Shown here: positions 44,692-56,082 of the stretch, piece after piece
Numbering within the stretch: the stretch's first letter is position 1
How the letters are laid out: every line of letters begins with the position of its first letter
NCBI GenBank assembly: GCA_902796035.1
Contig: CADBNR010000063.1
Span: forward strand, 49,086 to 113,085
Origin: an uncultured Bacteroidales bacterium
GTDB lineage: Bacteria > Bacteroidota > Bacteroidia > Bacteroidales > Muribaculaceae
Length of the DNA stretch: 64,000 bases
Reading direction: 5' to 3'
Translations under genes and position numbers: made by a program
Notes under the pieces: generated by a model
Seen by the model: only the letters and a program-made list of their open reading frames with translations
Database searches by the model: none
What the model was told of the DNA's origin: nothing

Positions 44692-46830
44692 ATGGAATTC
44701 AAACTGACATCAGAATACATGCCCACGGGCGACCAGCCCGAAGCCATAGCCGAGCTGGCCGAGGGTGTCCGCAACGGACTCCCCCACCAGACTCTGCTCG
44801 GCGTCACCGGCTCCGGCAAGACCTTCACCATGGCCAACGTGATACAGCAGGTGAAGCGTCCCACGCTGATACTGTCGCACAACAAGACGCTGGCCGCGCA
44901 GCTATACTCCGAGATGAAGTCTTTCTTCCCGGAGAATTCCGTGCAGTACTTCGTCTCATACTATGACTACTACCAGCCCGAAGCCTACATACCCGGCAGC
45001 GACAAATACATAGAGAAGGACCTGATGATCAACGAGCAGATCGACAAGTTGCGTCTCTCCACGGCTGCGGCCCTGATGTCTGGACGCCGCGATGTCATAG
45101 TGGTGTCGTCGGTGAGCTGCATCTACGGCATGGGCAATCCCGAGGACTTCCGCCAGACGGTCGTATCGGTCAAGGTTGGCCAGCGCGTGAGCCGCAACCA
45201 GTTCCTGCGCGACCTGGTCAGCTCGCTGTACAGCCGCACGGAGACCGACCTGCAGAGCGGTCAGTTCCGTGTGCGAGGCGACACGGTGGACATCATGCTG
45301 TCGTTCGAGGAGATCAGGTTGCGCGTGGTGTTCTGGGGCGACGAGATCGAGAAAGTGCAGACCGTGGACCCCGTATCGGGTGCGGTGCTTACCGACCTTG
45401 AGGGATTCAACATATATCCGGCCAACATCTTCGTGACAAGCAAGGAGCGCACCGCCAAGGCCGTGGACCAGATAGCCGTGGATCTGGGCAAGCAAGTTGA
45501 CTTCTTCATGCACGAGGGAAAGATTCTGGAAGCAGAACGGCTCCGTGAGCGCGTGACGTACGACCTGGAGATGATCAAGGAATTGGGCCACTGCAGCGGC
45601 ATCGAGAACTATTCGCGATACTTCGACGGGCGCGAACCGGGCATGCGTCCCTTCTGCCTCCTGGACTATTTCCCTAAGGACTTCCTGACCATCATTGACG
45701 AGAGTCACGTGACGCTGCCGCAGATACGGGGCATGAACGGCGGCGACCTGTCGCGCAAGATGAACCTGGTGGAATACGGTTTCCGTCTGCCCGCGGCCAT
45801 CGACAACCGCCCTCTGAAATTCGAGGAGTTCGAGCGTCTCACGCCGCAGACCATCTATGTGAGCGCCACGCCTGGCGACTATGAGCTGCAGCAGACCGAG
45901 GGCGTGTTTGTGGAACAGGTGATACGTCCCACGGGACTTCTCGACCCCGAAATCGAGATACGTCCGACCCTGAACCAGATAGACGACCTGATGGAGCAGA
46001 TACGCCAGCGCATAGACGCCGACGAGCGCGTATTGGTCACCACCCTCACCAAACGCATGGCCGAGGAACTGAACAAGCACCTTATAAAATGGGGCATCAA
46101 CTCGGCCTATATCCACAGCGACGTAGACACATTGGAGCGCATCAAGATCTTGGAGGATCTTCGCGAGGGCGTCTACGACGTGCTGATAGGTGTGAACCTG
46201 CTGCGCGAGGGTCTGGACCTGCCGCAGGTAAGCCTCGTGGCCATCCTGGACGCCGACAAGGAGGGATTTCTGCGCAACCACCGCAGCCTGACGCAGACCG
46301 CAGGACGCGCCGCGCGTAACGTGAACGGCCGTGTCATAATGTATGCCGACAAGATAACCGACTCCATGCGCCAGACCATAGAGGAGACCAACCGCCGCCG
46401 CGCCAAGCAGATGCTTTACAATGAGGCGCACGGCATCACTCCCACCCCCATCGCCAAGAAAAGCCACAACGAGCTGGTGGAAATCTACGGCGAGGCGGCA
46501 GAGGCCAAGGCGCAGAACCCGACCAAAGGGAAGACAAGGATACCGAGTCCCCAGAAACCTCAGAATCCGACCGCGTCGCGCAAACCGCGTCCTTATATCG
46601 AAGAAGAACACCAGGCTGTATTCGCCGCCGAACCGGTGCTGGAATATATGACGCCGCCCGAGCTGGAGAAACAGATAGAGATAGTGAAACGCGACATGAT
46701 AGACGCGGCACGCCGCACCGACTTCATCGAGGCTGCTCGCCTGCGCGACCAGTTGGTGGGACTGCAGGATATGCTCGAATCGCGTACCGAAGCCACAGAA
46801 ACAGCTACAGATGCAGCAAAACAAAATTGA
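44692..46830 (+). CDS. uvrB: Excinuclease ABC subunit B
   Basis: UvrB verifies damage in nucleotide excision repair and recruits UvrC. The 712-residue protein has Walker A GVTGSGKT (37-44), the beta-hairpin [26 protein letters not shown], the helicase motif [19 protein letters not shown], and a C-terminal UVR domain (about 658-700, [14 protein letters not shown]) that binds UvrC. It ends 20 bases inside the YgiQ-like gene. It lies in a plus-strand run with another repair helicase. Confidence 0.98.
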   Translation: MEFKLTSEYMPTGDQPEAIAELAEGVRNGLPHQTLLGVTGSGKTFTMANVIQQVKRPTLILSHNKTLAAQLYSEMKSFFPENSVQYFVSYYDYYQPEAYIPGSDKYIEKDLMINEQIDKLRLSTAAALMSGRRDVIVVSSVSCIYGMGNPEDFRQTVVSVKVGQRVSRNQFLRDLVSSLYSRTETDLQSGQFRVRGDTVDIMLSFEEIRLRVVFWGDEIEKVQTVDPVSGAVLTDLEGFNIYPANIFVTSKERTAKAVDQIAVDLGKQVDFFMHEGKILEAERLRERVTYDLEMIKELGHCSGIENYSRYFDGREPGMRPFCLLDYFPKDFLTIIDESHVTLPQIRGMNGGDLSRKMNLVEYGFRLPAAIDNRPLKFEEFERLTPQTIYVSATPGDYELQQTEGVFVEQVIRPTGLLDPEIEIRPTLNQIDDLMEQIRQRIDADERVLVTTLTKRMAEELNKHLIKWGINSAYIHSDVDTLERIKILEDLREGVYDVLIGVNLLREGLDLPQVSLVAILDADKEGFLRNHRSLTQTAGRAARNVNGRVIMYADKITDSMRQTIEETNRRRAKQMLYNEAHGITPTPIAKKSHNELVEIYGEAAEAKAQNPTKGKTRIPSPQKPQNPTASRKPRPYIEEEHQAVFAAEPVLEYMTPPELEKQIEIVKRDMIDAARRTDFIEAARLRDQLVGLQDMLESRTEATETATDAAKQN

Positions 46831-48763
46831 GACATACACTTATCCGCGACGCGAGGACTTCCTGCCCACGAGCCGCGACGAGATGAAGGCGCTGGGCTGG
46901 GACCAGGCCGACATCATCCTGTTTTCGGGCGACGCCTACGTGGACCATCCGTCGTTCGGCGCGGCGGTCATAGGCCGAGTGCTGCAGAATGCCGGCTATA
47001 AGGTGGCCATCGTACCGCAGCCCAACTGGCGCGACGACCTGCGCGACTTCAAGAAACTTGGCAAGCCGCGCCTCTATTTCGGAGTCTCGGCAGGGGCGAT
47101 GGATTCGATGGTGAACCATTACACGGCCAACCGCCGCCTGCGTCACGACGACGCCTATACGCCGGGGGGGCGCCACGGAATGCGTCCGGACTATCCCACC
47201 ATAGTCTATTCCAAAATACTGCGCGAGCTTTACCCCGACGTACCGGTCATAGCCGGCGGCATCGAGGCGTCATTGCGCCGCGTGTCGCATTACGATTACT
47301 GGCAGGACCGTCTGCGCCCCCCCTTCCTGCTCGATGCTCCGGTCGACATGATAGTGTACGGCATGGGCGAGCGCACCATGCTTGAACTGACGCGCCGCAT
47401 CGAGGCCGGCGAGAAGATACAGAACATCACCGACGTGCCGCAGACCGTGTTCATGACCGACAAGGAACCGGAGCAGGACGCAATCGTACTGTCAAGCTAT
47501 GAGGAATGCCTGAAGGACAAGCGCAAGCAGTCTCTTAATTTCAGACACGTTGAAGAAGAATCCAACAAATATCATGGCCGCGTTATATATCAGCGGGCAC
47601 TCGGCAAGACCGTGCGCATCAATCCGATGTATCCCCCCATGACCACCAAGGAGGTAGACGCCACGTTCGACCTACCCTACACCCGTATGCCGCATCCGCG
47701 CTATAAGGGAAAGACCATACCGGCATACGAAATGATACGCCATTCGGTGTGTATGCACCGCGGATGTTTCGGAGGCTGCGCCTTCTGTACCATCTCGGCA
47801 CACCAGGGCAAATTCATCGCCTCACGGTCTAAGGAGTCGATAGTGCGCGAGGTTGAGCAGATCACGCACATGCCCGACTTCAAGGGCTATATCTCGGACC
47901 TTGGCGGGCCGTCGGCCAACATGTACGCCATGGGTGGGCGCAACCGTGACATCTGCAGCAAGTGTGTGCGACCGTCATGCCTGCACCCAAAGCCTTGTCC
48001 CAACCTCAACAACGACCATGCACCGCTGCTTGACGTGTACCATGCCGCCGACAGCGTGCCGGGGGTCAAGAAGTCGTTTATCGGCAGCGGCGTGCGCTAC
48101 GACCTGGCCATGGCGGACAATCCCGACGACCGTGTGCGCCAGACCAACCGCCGGTATATCGAGGAGCTGATACGGCTGCATGTGTCGGGTCGGCTGAAGG
48201 TTGCACCCGAGCATACGTCCGAACGGGTGCTGGACTGCATGCGCAAGCCGAGTTTCGAGCTGTTCAGGAAATTCAAACGCATCTTCGACCGCGTCAATGA
48301 AGGAGCGGGAATGAAGCAGCAACTGATACCCTACTTCATCTCGTCGCACCCGGCATGCCACGAGGAGGATATGGCCGAGCTGTCGGCCATTACCAAGGGA
48401 CTGAACTTTCAGCTGGAACAAGTGCAGGATTTCACCCCCACGCCCATGACTGTGGCTACGGAGATATATTACACCGGGATTCACCCCTATACAGGCGAGA
48501 AAGTCTACACTGCCAAGACACAGGAGCAGAAACTGGCGCAGAGGCGGTTCTTCTTCTGGTACAAGCCGGAGGAACGGCAAGGCATCATAACGGAGCTGCG
48601 CAAGATGCGCAGGCCGGACCTGATACAGATTCTGTACCCCGGGAGCAAAGCTCCCTACGGAAACGGCTACGCGACACAGGGAGGCGAGAAAACGTTGGGA
48701 GGCGCAGCTATGCGGAGAGAGGGAAGCAAAAATCGAACTAAACATAAACCTAAACATAAATGA
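46811..48763 (+). CDS. YgiQ family radical-SAM protein
   Basis: The 650-residue protein has an N-terminal UPF0313 region ([36 protein letters not shown]). The radical-SAM cysteines lie in the CFGGCAFC motif around residues 318-325. A later part has [18 protein letters not shown] and [17 protein letters not shown]. The reaction of YgiQ proteins is not established. It overlaps uvrB by 20 bases. The last 30 residues are basic and low in complexity ([17 protein letters not shown]), usual for this family. Confidence 0.94.
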   Translation: MQQNKIETYTYPRREDFLPTSRDEMKALGWDQADIILFSGDAYVDHPSFGAAVIGRVLQNAGYKVAIVPQPNWRDDLRDFKKLGKPRLYFGVSAGAMDSMVNHYTANRRLRHDDAYTPGGRHGMRPDYPTIVYSKILRELYPDVPVIAGGIEASLRRVSHYDYWQDRLRPPFLLDAPVDMIVYGMGERTMLELTRRIEAGEKIQNITDVPQTVFMTDKEPEQDAIVLSSYEECLKDKRKQSLNFRHVEEESNKYHGRVIYQRALGKTVRINPMYPPMTTKEVDATFDLPYTRMPHPRYKGKTIPAYEMIRHSVCMHRGCFGGCAFCTISAHQGKFIASRSKESIVREVEQITHMPDFKGYISDLGGPSANMYAMGGRNRDICSKCVRPSCLHPKPCPNLNNDHAPLLDVYHAADSVPGVKKSFIGSGVRYDLAMADNPDDRVRQTNRRYIEELIRLHVSGRLKVAPEHTSERVLDCMRKPSFELFRKFKRIFDRVNEGAGMKQQLIPYFISSHPACHEEDMAELSAITKGLNFQLEQVQDFTPTPMTVATEIYYTGIHPYTGEKVYTAKTQEQKLAQRRFFFWYKPEERQGIITELRKMRRPDLIQILYPGSKAPYGNGYATQGGEKTLGGAAMRREGSKNRTKHKPKHK

Positions 48764-48764
48764 C

Positions 48765-50918
48765 ATGAACAAAACAGGATTGACCATGTGTGCCATGTTG
48801 TTGCCACTTGCTCTGACCGGATGCGGAGACAAGGGAACGAGTGAAAAAATCATCGAGAAGCCGGACGTAAAGGTTGTGAACGGCATGATGACTCCGGAAG
48901 TGCTGGAATCGTTCGGCCGCATCGGCGACCCGCAGCCGTCGCCCGACGGATCGAAAATCATCTTCACCCTCACCTACGAGGATATCGAGGAAAACAAGGG
49001 TAACGCCGAGATCTATGTGATGGATGCCGACGGCCAGAACATGAAGCGGCTCACCAAGACTGCCGGTTCCGAAGGTAACATCCGCTGGTATGCCAACGGC
49101 GAGAAAATCGCTTTCCTGGCCAAAGACAAGGAAACCGACGCGGTACAGATATTCCGCATGAATGCTGACGGCGGCGACGTGAAGCGTCTGACCGAAATAA
49201 AGAACGGCATCGAGTGTTTCTCCATCGCTCCCGACGAGAAGCACATCGTGTTCAGCTCCCCCATCGATGCCTTCGACAAGGATTCCACGCTGTTCGAGGG
49301 ACTGCCCAAGACCACCGGCCGCGTTGTCGATGACCTGATGTACAAGCACTGGGATGAGTGGGTGACACAGATACCCCACCCCTTCGTTGCTGACTTCGAC
49401 AACGACGGCATCAAGAACGAGGCCGACATAATGGCCGGCGAACCGTTCGAATGCCCGATGCGTCCCTTCGGCGGCGCCGAGTCGTTCGCCTGGGCGCCCG
49501 ACGGTCAGTCGCTGGTTTATGTAAGCCGCAAGCTGAAGGGCCAGGATTACGCATTCTCGACCAACTCCAACCTGTATCAGTACAATCTCGCCGACAAGTC
49601 GACCAAGATTCTGACTCCGGGCGAACAGGGTTACAACACCGACCCCGCATTCTCGCCCGACGGCACGCAGTTAGCATGGCTGTCGATGGCCACTCCCAAA
49701 TACGAGAGCGACAAGAAGCGCCTGATGGTGATGGACGTCAAGACCGGCGCCAAGAAAGACCTGACCGAGAATTGGGACTACTGGCCCGAGCAGATTGCGT
49801 GGGCCAAGAACGGCAAGTCCATCTGGTTCACCGGTTATTACGAGGGTACGGAGCCGGTGTTCAGCATCGACGTGAACACATGCGCCATCGATACTGTCGC
49901 AGCCGGCCAGTATGACTACGGCTCGGTGATTCCCGTCAGCGACAACGCAGCCATCACGATGCGCCGCTCCATGCGCGAGCCCGCCGACATCTGCCTTGTA
50001 ACAAAGGGACAGGCCGAGACCAAGATGCTGACTCAGATCAACAAGGATCTGCTTGACCAGCTCAAGCTCGGCGAGGTGCGCAAGGTAATGGTGCCCACCA
50101 CCGACGGCAAGATGATGACCTGCTGGGAGATTCTTCCCCCGGACTTCGATCCCAACAAGAAATATCCCGCCATCCTGTACTGTCAGGGCGGCCCGCAGCA
50201 GGCCGTAAGCCAGTTCTGGAGCTACCGCTGGAATTTCATGATCATGGCGGCCCACGGATATGTCGTAATCGCCCCGAACCGTCGCGGTCTACCGGGCTTC
50301 GGCACGGAATGGAACCGTCAGATTTCGGGTGACTACGGCGGCCAGAACATGCAGGATTATTTCGCGGCCACAGACTACATCAAGGCTCAGTCCTACGTAG
50401 ACGCCGACCATGTCGGAGCCATCGGCGCAAGCTACGGCGGCTTCTCGGTTTACTGGCTGGCAGGTCACAACAACGGCCGCTTCGCAGCCCTGATTGCTCA
50501 TGCAGGAATATTCAATATGGAGTCGCAGTATCTGGAGACCGAGGAGATGTGGTTTGCCGACTTCGATATGGGCGGTGCATACTGGGAAAAAGAGAATGCC
50601 ACGGCTCAGCGTACATTCGCAAACTCGCCCCACCGCTTCGTAAACGAATGGCAGGCGCCTATGCTCATCACCGTGGGCGAACTCGATTACCGCATCCTCG
50701 CCTCACAGGGCATGATGGCGTTCAATGCCGCCAAGATGCACGGTCTTGAGGCCGAGATGGTGGTATTCCCCGACGAGAACCACTGGATTCTGAAACCTCA
50801 GAACGCAATCCTGTGGCAGCGCTGCTTCTTCCGCTTCCTTGACAAGTATCTGAAGAATCCTGTACTGGAAAAGCAACGAGCCGAAGAGAGAGCAAATCGC
50901 CCGTACGATCACAGATAA
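48765..50918 (+). CDS. S9 family prolyl-oligopeptidase-type serine peptidase, lipoprotein
   Basis: The 717-residue protein starts with a lipoprotein signal (LLPLALTGC), so it is anchored in a membrane, probably facing the periplasm. A beta-propeller of WD40-like/TolB repeats (SPDGSKIIFTL, IYVMDADGQNM, FSPDGTQLAW) spans about residues 45-390. The alpha/beta-hydrolase domain holds the nucleophile in GASYGGF (about S556), the acid in GELDYRI (about 638) and the histidine in DENHW (about 672). It resembles acylaminoacyl peptidase and DPP5 enzymes that remove dipeptides. It starts one base after the YgiQ stop codon. Confidence 0.94.
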   Translation: MNKTGLTMCAMLLPLALTGCGDKGTSEKIIEKPDVKVVNGMMTPEVLESFGRIGDPQPSPDGSKIIFTLTYEDIEENKGNAEIYVMDADGQNMKRLTKTAGSEGNIRWYANGEKIAFLAKDKETDAVQIFRMNADGGDVKRLTEIKNGIECFSIAPDEKHIVFSSPIDAFDKDSTLFEGLPKTTGRVVDDLMYKHWDEWVTQIPHPFVADFDNDGIKNEADIMAGEPFECPMRPFGGAESFAWAPDGQSLVYVSRKLKGQDYAFSTNSNLYQYNLADKSTKILTPGEQGYNTDPAFSPDGTQLAWLSMATPKYESDKKRLMVMDVKTGAKKDLTENWDYWPEQIAWAKNGKSIWFTGYYEGTEPVFSIDVNTCAIDTVAAGQYDYGSVIPVSDNAAITMRRSMREPADICLVTKGQAETKMLTQINKDLLDQLKLGEVRKVMVPTTDGKMMTCWEILPPDFDPNKKYPAILYCQGGPQQAVSQFWSYRWNFMIMAAHGYVVIAPNRRGLPGFGTEWNRQISGDYGGQNMQDYFAATDYIKAQSYVDADHVGAIGASYGGFSVYWLAGHNNGRFAALIAHAGIFNMESQYLETEEMWFADFDMGGAYWEKENATAQRTFANSPHRFVNEWQAPMLITVGELDYRILASQGMMAFNAAKMHGLEAEMVVFPDENHWILKPQNAILWQRCFFRFLDKYLKNPVLEKQRAEERANRPYDHR

Positions 50919-50942
50919 TAAACCTCACAACTTTCAACACAG

Positions 50943-50973
50943 AGGGTGCGCCGGACAGTCCGACGCACCCTTT
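50943..50973. terminator. Bidirectional terminator between the S9 peptidase and GH127 genes
   Basis: GAGGGTGCGCCGGAC pairs with CCGACGCACCC with one mismatch and a short loop, followed by TTTCGTTTATT. The two flanking genes converge on it. Confidence 0.75.
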
Positions 50974-50994
50974 CGTTTATTGTTATGTGATTCG

Positions 50995-53007
50995 TTATTC
51001 GTTGTTGATAGAAGAAAGCTCGATGGGAATCCATACGCGCATCCGGCCTTCACCACGGTTTGCCCAGGAATAGTAGGGAATCATGCGGAGTGTTACATCC
51101 TTGATGCCTAATTTGCCGTCGGTGTTTCGGCTGATGGACTGCGCGGGAAGGCTAAGCTCGTGCAGGCCCTTCAGCTTGCTGTCCTGCGAGATTCCGTCGC
51201 TGATCTTCGCATCCTTCTGTATCACCACGCCAGCTAAGTCGAAGTCGTTGTCTGGCCATTCGGCACAGTAGACGATCGGTCCACGCTCAATCGCAACCTT
51301 TCCCCGGTCGTTCTTCACATTCTCGTTGGCCACTACCATTCGTGGGGTATTGTCAAACTTGATCTCCACCTTATCGCCTTTCTTCCACTTGCGATTGATG
51401 CCTAAATAACCTTTCTGAAGATTTTCGACCGGTACATCTACCCCATTCACCTTGACCAAGATATTTCCGGCCTTGGAATCGGTGTAGGAATAAAGGTCGC
51501 CGGGAACCGGGCGGCCTAATTGCCAGCCGGGGATACGCAGCTTGAGCGTGAATGCGTCGGCCTTATTTTCATTGATGGTCACGGCCACGTTTCCGTCGTC
51601 GACATAGTTGCCGGACTGCGACAGACGCACTCGTTTGCCGTTAACCTTCAGGTCGCCGTCATTGGCAAGATAGAGGTTTACATAAACGTCACCATCCTTC
51701 ACAGCATACACGTATCCGGGAATAGAGGGAATGAAACGGCTGAGATTCGATGGACAGCATGCACAGCCGAACCAGGGCATACGGCTGTAACCGCCGTCAC
51801 TGGCCAACGGATTGGGATAGAAGAACGCATCGCCGTTCAGCGACTGCCCCGACAGCACGCCGTTGTAAAGGGTGCGTTCCAGCACATCGTAATATTTGGA
51901 ATCGCCATGAAGCAGGAACAAACGGTGGTTTACATACACATTGCCGATTGCCGCGCAGGTCTCGCAGTAGGCCGTGGAGTTTGGCAACTCGTAATTGTCG
52001 CCGAACGCTTCGCCCTGATGACGGGCGCCTATGCCGCCGGTGATGTAGTATTTCTTAGTCACCATATTGTTCCAGATGGTGTCGATGGCCCTGATATAGG
52101 CGGAGTCGCCTGTAAGGGCCGCCACATCGGCCATACCTGAATACATGTACATGGCACGTACGGCGTGGCCCACAGCCTCCTTCTGATCCACCACAGGCTT
52201 ATGCGACTGGCTGTAAAGGCCATGGCGCGACGTCTTGCCTCGACGGTCCAGGAAGTACTTGGCCTGGTCGAGATACTTCTTGTCGCCTGTAACCAAATAG
52301 AGTTTTGCAAGTGCCATCTCGGCTATCTGATGACCCGGCACGCGGTCCAGCTGACCCTCGCCGAGACCGATGTTACGGCATATATTGTCGGCATACTTTA
52401 TGGCGATGTCGAGGAAATTGCGCTTGCCTGTGGCACGGTAATGCGCCACGGCACCCTCCACCATGTGACCGAGATTATAGAATTCATGGCTCAGGTTCTC
52501 CACGGCCTCATACTTTATCGGACTCATCCATGGATGGGGATGTTTCGGATTCATTGTGTAGAGCGTGTTCAGATACCCGTCCGGTTCTTGTGCGGCTGCA
52601 ACCAATACCAGCACACTGTCTATGTACGCCTCCAGTTTCTTGTCCGGATAGGTCTGCAACAGATAGCTTGCACCTTCTATCGTCTTGTACACATCGGTAT
52701 CGTCGAACGGGAGACCCTCAACCTTGATGGTGTCATTGGGATGTACGGCCTTGACGAAATTGGCGTAACGTCCCGATTCCTCGCACTTGCTGAATGCCAA
52801 CGGCACCGTAACCTTACGGCTGGCGTCCAGGCGCTTCCCCCAGAACGCATCGTGTACCTTGACGGACGTAAAGGGTACCGGCTCGTAGGGATAACCGGTA
52901 AAATCTTTCCCCGGCCCGGCAGTCGACGTACCGGATGCATTCGCGAATATGCAGCCGGCGAGTACGGCCATAGATACGACCGCGATCATTTTTTCTGATT
53001 TCCTCAT
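50995..53007 (-). CDS. Glycoside hydrolase family 127 (beta-L-arabinofuranosidase type), secreted
   Basis: The 670-residue protein has a signal peptide (AVVSMAVLAGCIFANASG) that could also act as a lipoprotein signal. The alpha/alpha-barrel covers about residues 40-430: HDAFWGKRLDASRKVT, EPDGYLNTLY, GHMVEGAVAHY, TGGIGARHQGEAFGDNYELPN. The zinc/cysteine site of GH127 is present as YCETCAAIGN and CACCPSNLSRF, the latter giving the cysteine nucleophile. GH127 enzymes remove beta-L-arabinofuranose from plant glycoproteins and related glycans. It stands alone, outside any polysaccharide locus. Confidence 0.93.
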   Translation of the reverse strand: MRKSEKMIAVVSMAVLAGCIFANASGTSTAGPGKDFTGYPYEPVPFTSVKVHDAFWGKRLDASRKVTVPLAFSKCEESGRYANFVKAVHPNDTIKVEGLPFDDTDVYKTIEGASYLLQTYPDKKLEAYIDSVLVLVAAAQEPDGYLNTLYTMNPKHPHPWMSPIKYEAVENLSHEFYNLGHMVEGAVAHYRATGKRNFLDIAIKYADNICRNIGLGEGQLDRVPGHQIAEMALAKLYLVTGDKKYLDQAKYFLDRRGKTSRHGLYSQSHKPVVDQKEAVGHAVRAMYMYSGMADVAALTGDSAYIRAIDTIWNNMVTKKYYITGGIGARHQGEAFGDNYELPNSTAYCETCAAIGNVYVNHRLFLLHGDSKYYDVLERTLYNGVLSGQSLNGDAFFYPNPLASDGGYSRMPWFGCACCPSNLSRFIPSIPGYVYAVKDGDVYVNLYLANDGDLKVNGKRVRLSQSGNYVDDGNVAVTINENKADAFTLKLRIPGWQLGRPVPGDLYSYTDSKAGNILVKVNGVDVPVENLQKGYLGINRKWKKGDKVEIKFDNTPRMVVANENVKNDRGKVAIERGPIVYCAEWPDNDFDLAGVVIQKDAKISDGISQDSKLKGLHELSLPAQSISRNTDGKLGIKDVTLRMIPYYSWANRGEGRMRVWIPIELSSINNE

Positions 53008-53071
53008 GATATTTGTCAGTTCAAATTAATATTCATGCTTCGAAGTAGGAGCCCACTCCACAAAATACGCA

Positions 53072-53110
53072 CAAAGATAATGAAAAATCGGGATTTTTTC
53101 TTTAAATTTG
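53072..53110. promoter_or_regulatory. Divergent -7 elements of the GH127 and SPFH genes
   Basis: TATCTTTG on the minus strand (53079-53072) faces GH127. TAAATTTG on the plus strand (53103-53110) faces the SPFH gene. Neither has a clear -33 match. Confidence 0.5.
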
Positions 53111-53180
53111 CATTTATATATGAACATTGCCACGGAGACATGTTCGACTTATCTGGTAAAAACTCAAAAGCACACTGATT

Positions 53181-54116
53181 ATGGCAAGAATTGACCAACC
53201 CAACCATGAGTACGAGTATCAGGGCGCCCTTATCAACGGGTTCTTGATGCTGTTCATAAATTTCATAGTAATTCCATTGCTGGTATTGGCCACATTCACA
53301 TTCCTGCAGGGTGTGCCGGCACTGATGATACCCATCTTCGCCATCCTGGCGATAGCGTTTGTGATAGGTTGCGTGGGATTCTTCACGCAGGAGCCCAACG
53401 AGGCCCGTGTAATGATATTCTTCGGCAAATATGTGGGCACATGCAAGAAGGTGGGCTATTACTGGGCCAACCCCTTCGTGTCGCGCAAGAAGCTGTCGCT
53501 ACGCATCCGCAACATGGACATCGACCCCATCAAGGTGAACGACAAGATGGGCAACCCGGTGCTGATCGGCATGGTGCTTGTATGGAAAATCAGCGACACA
53601 TACAAGGTGGCGTTCGACCTGGATGCTCAGAGCATGTCGGCAGGAACATCACAACTTGACAAGCACGCTCTGGACAACTTCGTCAAGATACAGGGCGACG
53701 CCGCCCTGCGCGAGGTGACGGGTCATTTCGCATACGACAATATGGACGGCAACAACATGGAGGAGCTCACCCTGCGCGGCAGCAGTAAGGAAATAAACGA
53801 GATGCTGGAGCACACCATCAACGAGCGCTTAGCCATGGCCGGCATCGAGGTGGTGGAGGCTCGTCTCAATTATCTGGCATACGCGCCTGAGATTGCAGCC
53901 GTGATGCTGCGCCGTCAGCAGGCTTCGGCTATCATCACTGCCCGCGAAAAAATTGTGGAAGGCGCCGTGTCGATGGTGGAAATGGCTCTTACCACACTCG
54001 AATCGAAAAACATCGTAAAACTCAGCAACGAACAGAAAGCCTCCATGGTAGGCAACCTGCTCGCGGTGCTCTGCGCCGACGAGCCCCTGACTCCTACCCT
54101 CAACGCCAACGTATAA
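53181..54116 (+). CDS. SPFH/Band 7 domain membrane protein
   Basis: The 311-residue protein has two N-terminal hydrophobic segments (about 18-43 and 47-70). The SPFH domain follows at about 75-260: EPNEARVMIFFGKYVGTCKKVGYYWANPF, RIRNMDIDPIKVNDKMGNPV, INERLAMAGIEVVEARLNYLAYAPEIAAVMLRRQQA. SPFH proteins form large membrane rings that act as scaffolds or influence proteolysis. It is one base before the next start codon (a cytoplasmic M13 peptidase), so the two are probably one transcript. Its role is not known. Confidence 0.9.
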   Translation: MARIDQPNHEYEYQGALINGFLMLFINFIVIPLLVLATFTFLQGVPALMIPIFAILAIAFVIGCVGFFTQEPNEARVMIFFGKYVGTCKKVGYYWANPFVSRKKLSLRIRNMDIDPIKVNDKMGNPVLIGMVLVWKISDTYKVAFDLDAQSMSAGTSQLDKHALDNFVKIQGDAALREVTGHFAYDNMDGNNMEELTLRGSSKEINEMLEHTINERLAMAGIEVVEARLNYLAYAPEIAAVMLRRQQASAIITAREKIVEGAVSMVEMALTTLESKNIVKLSNEQKASMVGNLLAVLCADEPLTPTLNANV

Positions 54117-54117
54117 T

Positions 54118-56064
54118 ATGATTAAAGAAAACATTGACCGGAATATAGATCCTCGCGACGATTTCTACGGTTACGCATGCGGAGGCTGGCAGAAAAGTCA
54201 TCCTCTGAAACCGGAATACTCACGCTATGGCGTATTCGACGACATCGCAGAGAAATCGCGCAAACAGGTCAAGGAACTGATAGAAGGCCTGGGCGAGCAT
54301 CCCGAAGCCAAGCAACGCGGCTCGATAGCCCAGAAGATTCATGACATATACGAGCAGGGACTCGACACGGAACGTCGCGAACGCGAAGGAGCCGCGCCCA
54401 TCATGCCCGTAGTGGAACGGATTCAACAGATGGATGCCGACTCGTTCACCGAGACGATGGCGTGGCTGAACCGAGGTGCCGGCGGCGGTTTCTTCGGCTA
54501 CGGCGTGGGACCGAATCCGGCGGATTCGTCGGTCAATGTGCTCCATGTGTCGGAATGCGGACTGTCTTTAGGCGACCGCGACTATTATCTGGAGAAGAAC
54601 GAACGTAACGACACCATTCTTCAGGCATTCCACAAATACGTGCTGACTATTATGGGGCTGGTGGGCTACGCGCCCGAAGACGCCGAGCGCGTATGGCAAG
54701 CCGTGATAGAAATAGAGACGGAGATTGCCCATCACAAGAAAACGCGCGAGGAACGCCGCAATCCGTTGCTCAGCTATAACTGGATGACGACCGAGGAATT
54801 TCTGTCGCGCTTTCCCGGCATAGACTGGAGCGGCATCTTCGAGGGGTCAGGCCTGAAGATGCCCGAGGAACTGAACGTTTCTTCCATCAAGTTCATAGAA
54901 TGGATGAGCACATATCTCCCCTCGCTGCCGATACAGAAAGTGCGTGACTACCTGGTGCTGATAGCCATAAGCGAAGGTACCGGTACGCTCAGCGAGGCTT
55001 TCTACGAGGCGGACTTCGAGCTGTACGACCGCGTGATGTCGGGCACCGAGGAAAAGAAACCTCTGTGGAAACGGGCAATGGCCATTCCAAACTCAATGTT
55101 CGGGGAGGCCGTGGGCCAGCTTTATGTGGAGAAATATTTCCCTGAGGCGAACAAGAAATACATGAAGCGGCTGGTGGAGAACCTGCGCACGGCTCTGGGC
55201 AAACACATCGAGGAACTGCCCTGGATGTCGGACGCCACCAGGCAGAAGGCATTGGAGAAGCTGAGCGTGCTGAAGGTAAAGATAGGCTATCCCGACAAAT
55301 GGAAGGATTATTCCGAGATAGACATTGACCCGGAGCGCAGCTACAACCACAACATATTGGCAGCCACCGAATGGTTCGTGCAGGACAACTACAATAAGCT
55401 CGGAAAACCTGTGGACCGCGACGAATGGTACATGACGCCCCAGACCGTCAACGCATACTACAGTCCGCAGATGAACGAGATATGTTTTCCGGCCGGTATA
55501 CTCCAGGCGCCATATTTCGACATCAACGCCGCCGACGCAATGAATTACGGTGCCATCGGCGTCGTGATAGGCCATGAAATGACTCATGGATTCGACGACC
55601 AGGGACGCCGCTTCGACAAGGAGGGCAACCTGAACGAATGGTGGGAGCCGGAGGATGCCGAGCGGTTCAAGGAACTTACCGACCGTCTCGTGGAGCAGTT
55701 CAACCAAGTGGAAGTGGCACCGGGAGTAAAGGCCAACGGTCTGTTCACCCTCGGCGAGAACATCGCCGACCAGGGCGGTCTGCGCATTGCGTACACCGCA
55801 TGGAAAGATGCGCACGGTGACGACAATGTAGAAATCGAAGGATTTACGCCCGAGCAGCTGTTTTATCTGGCTTACGCTTCGGTATGGGCCGCCAACATCC
55901 GTCCTGAGGAGATACTTTCGCGCACCAAGTCCGACCCGCATTCATTAGGTCGCAACCGCGTAAACGTAACGTTGCGAAACCTCGACCCATTCCTTAAGGC
56001 GTTCGGCATTACCGAAGGTCATGCCATGTACCGGCCCGAGGATGAGCGGGTAATTATCTGGTAA
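54118..56064 (+). CDS. M13 family zinc metallopeptidase without signal peptide
   Basis: At 648 residues this is a paralogue of the secreted enzyme at 6755-8794 and aligns with it nearly end to end, but it starts directly at IKENIDRNIDPRDDFYGYACGGW. With no signal peptide or anchor it should be cytoplasmic. The zinc motif HEMTH lies at about residues 486-490 with GFDDQG after it; the third-ligand motif GENIAD lies near 546; the C-terminus RPEDERVIIW is conserved. It probably degrades peptides inside the cell, like PepO endopeptidases of other bacteria. It follows the SPFH gene by one base. Confidence 0.93.
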   Translation: MIKENIDRNIDPRDDFYGYACGGWQKSHPLKPEYSRYGVFDDIAEKSRKQVKELIEGLGEHPEAKQRGSIAQKIHDIYEQGLDTERREREGAAPIMPVVERIQQMDADSFTETMAWLNRGAGGGFFGYGVGPNPADSSVNVLHVSECGLSLGDRDYYLEKNERNDTILQAFHKYVLTIMGLVGYAPEDAERVWQAVIEIETEIAHHKKTREERRNPLLSYNWMTTEEFLSRFPGIDWSGIFEGSGLKMPEELNVSSIKFIEWMSTYLPSLPIQKVRDYLVLIAISEGTGTLSEAFYEADFELYDRVMSGTEEKKPLWKRAMAIPNSMFGEAVGQLYVEKYFPEANKKYMKRLVENLRTALGKHIEELPWMSDATRQKALEKLSVLKVKIGYPDKWKDYSEIDIDPERSYNHNILAATEWFVQDNYNKLGKPVDRDEWYMTPQTVNAYYSPQMNEICFPAGILQAPYFDINAADAMNYGAIGVVIGHEMTHGFDDQGRRFDKEGNLNEWWEPEDAERFKELTDRLVEQFNQVEVAPGVKANGLFTLGENIADQGGLRIAYTAWKDAHGDDNVEIEGFTPEQLFYLAYASVWAANIRPEEILSRTKSDPHSLGRNRVNVTLRNLDPFLKAFGITEGHAMYRPEDERVIIW

Positions 56065-56082
56065 AAGTATAATCTGAGAACA

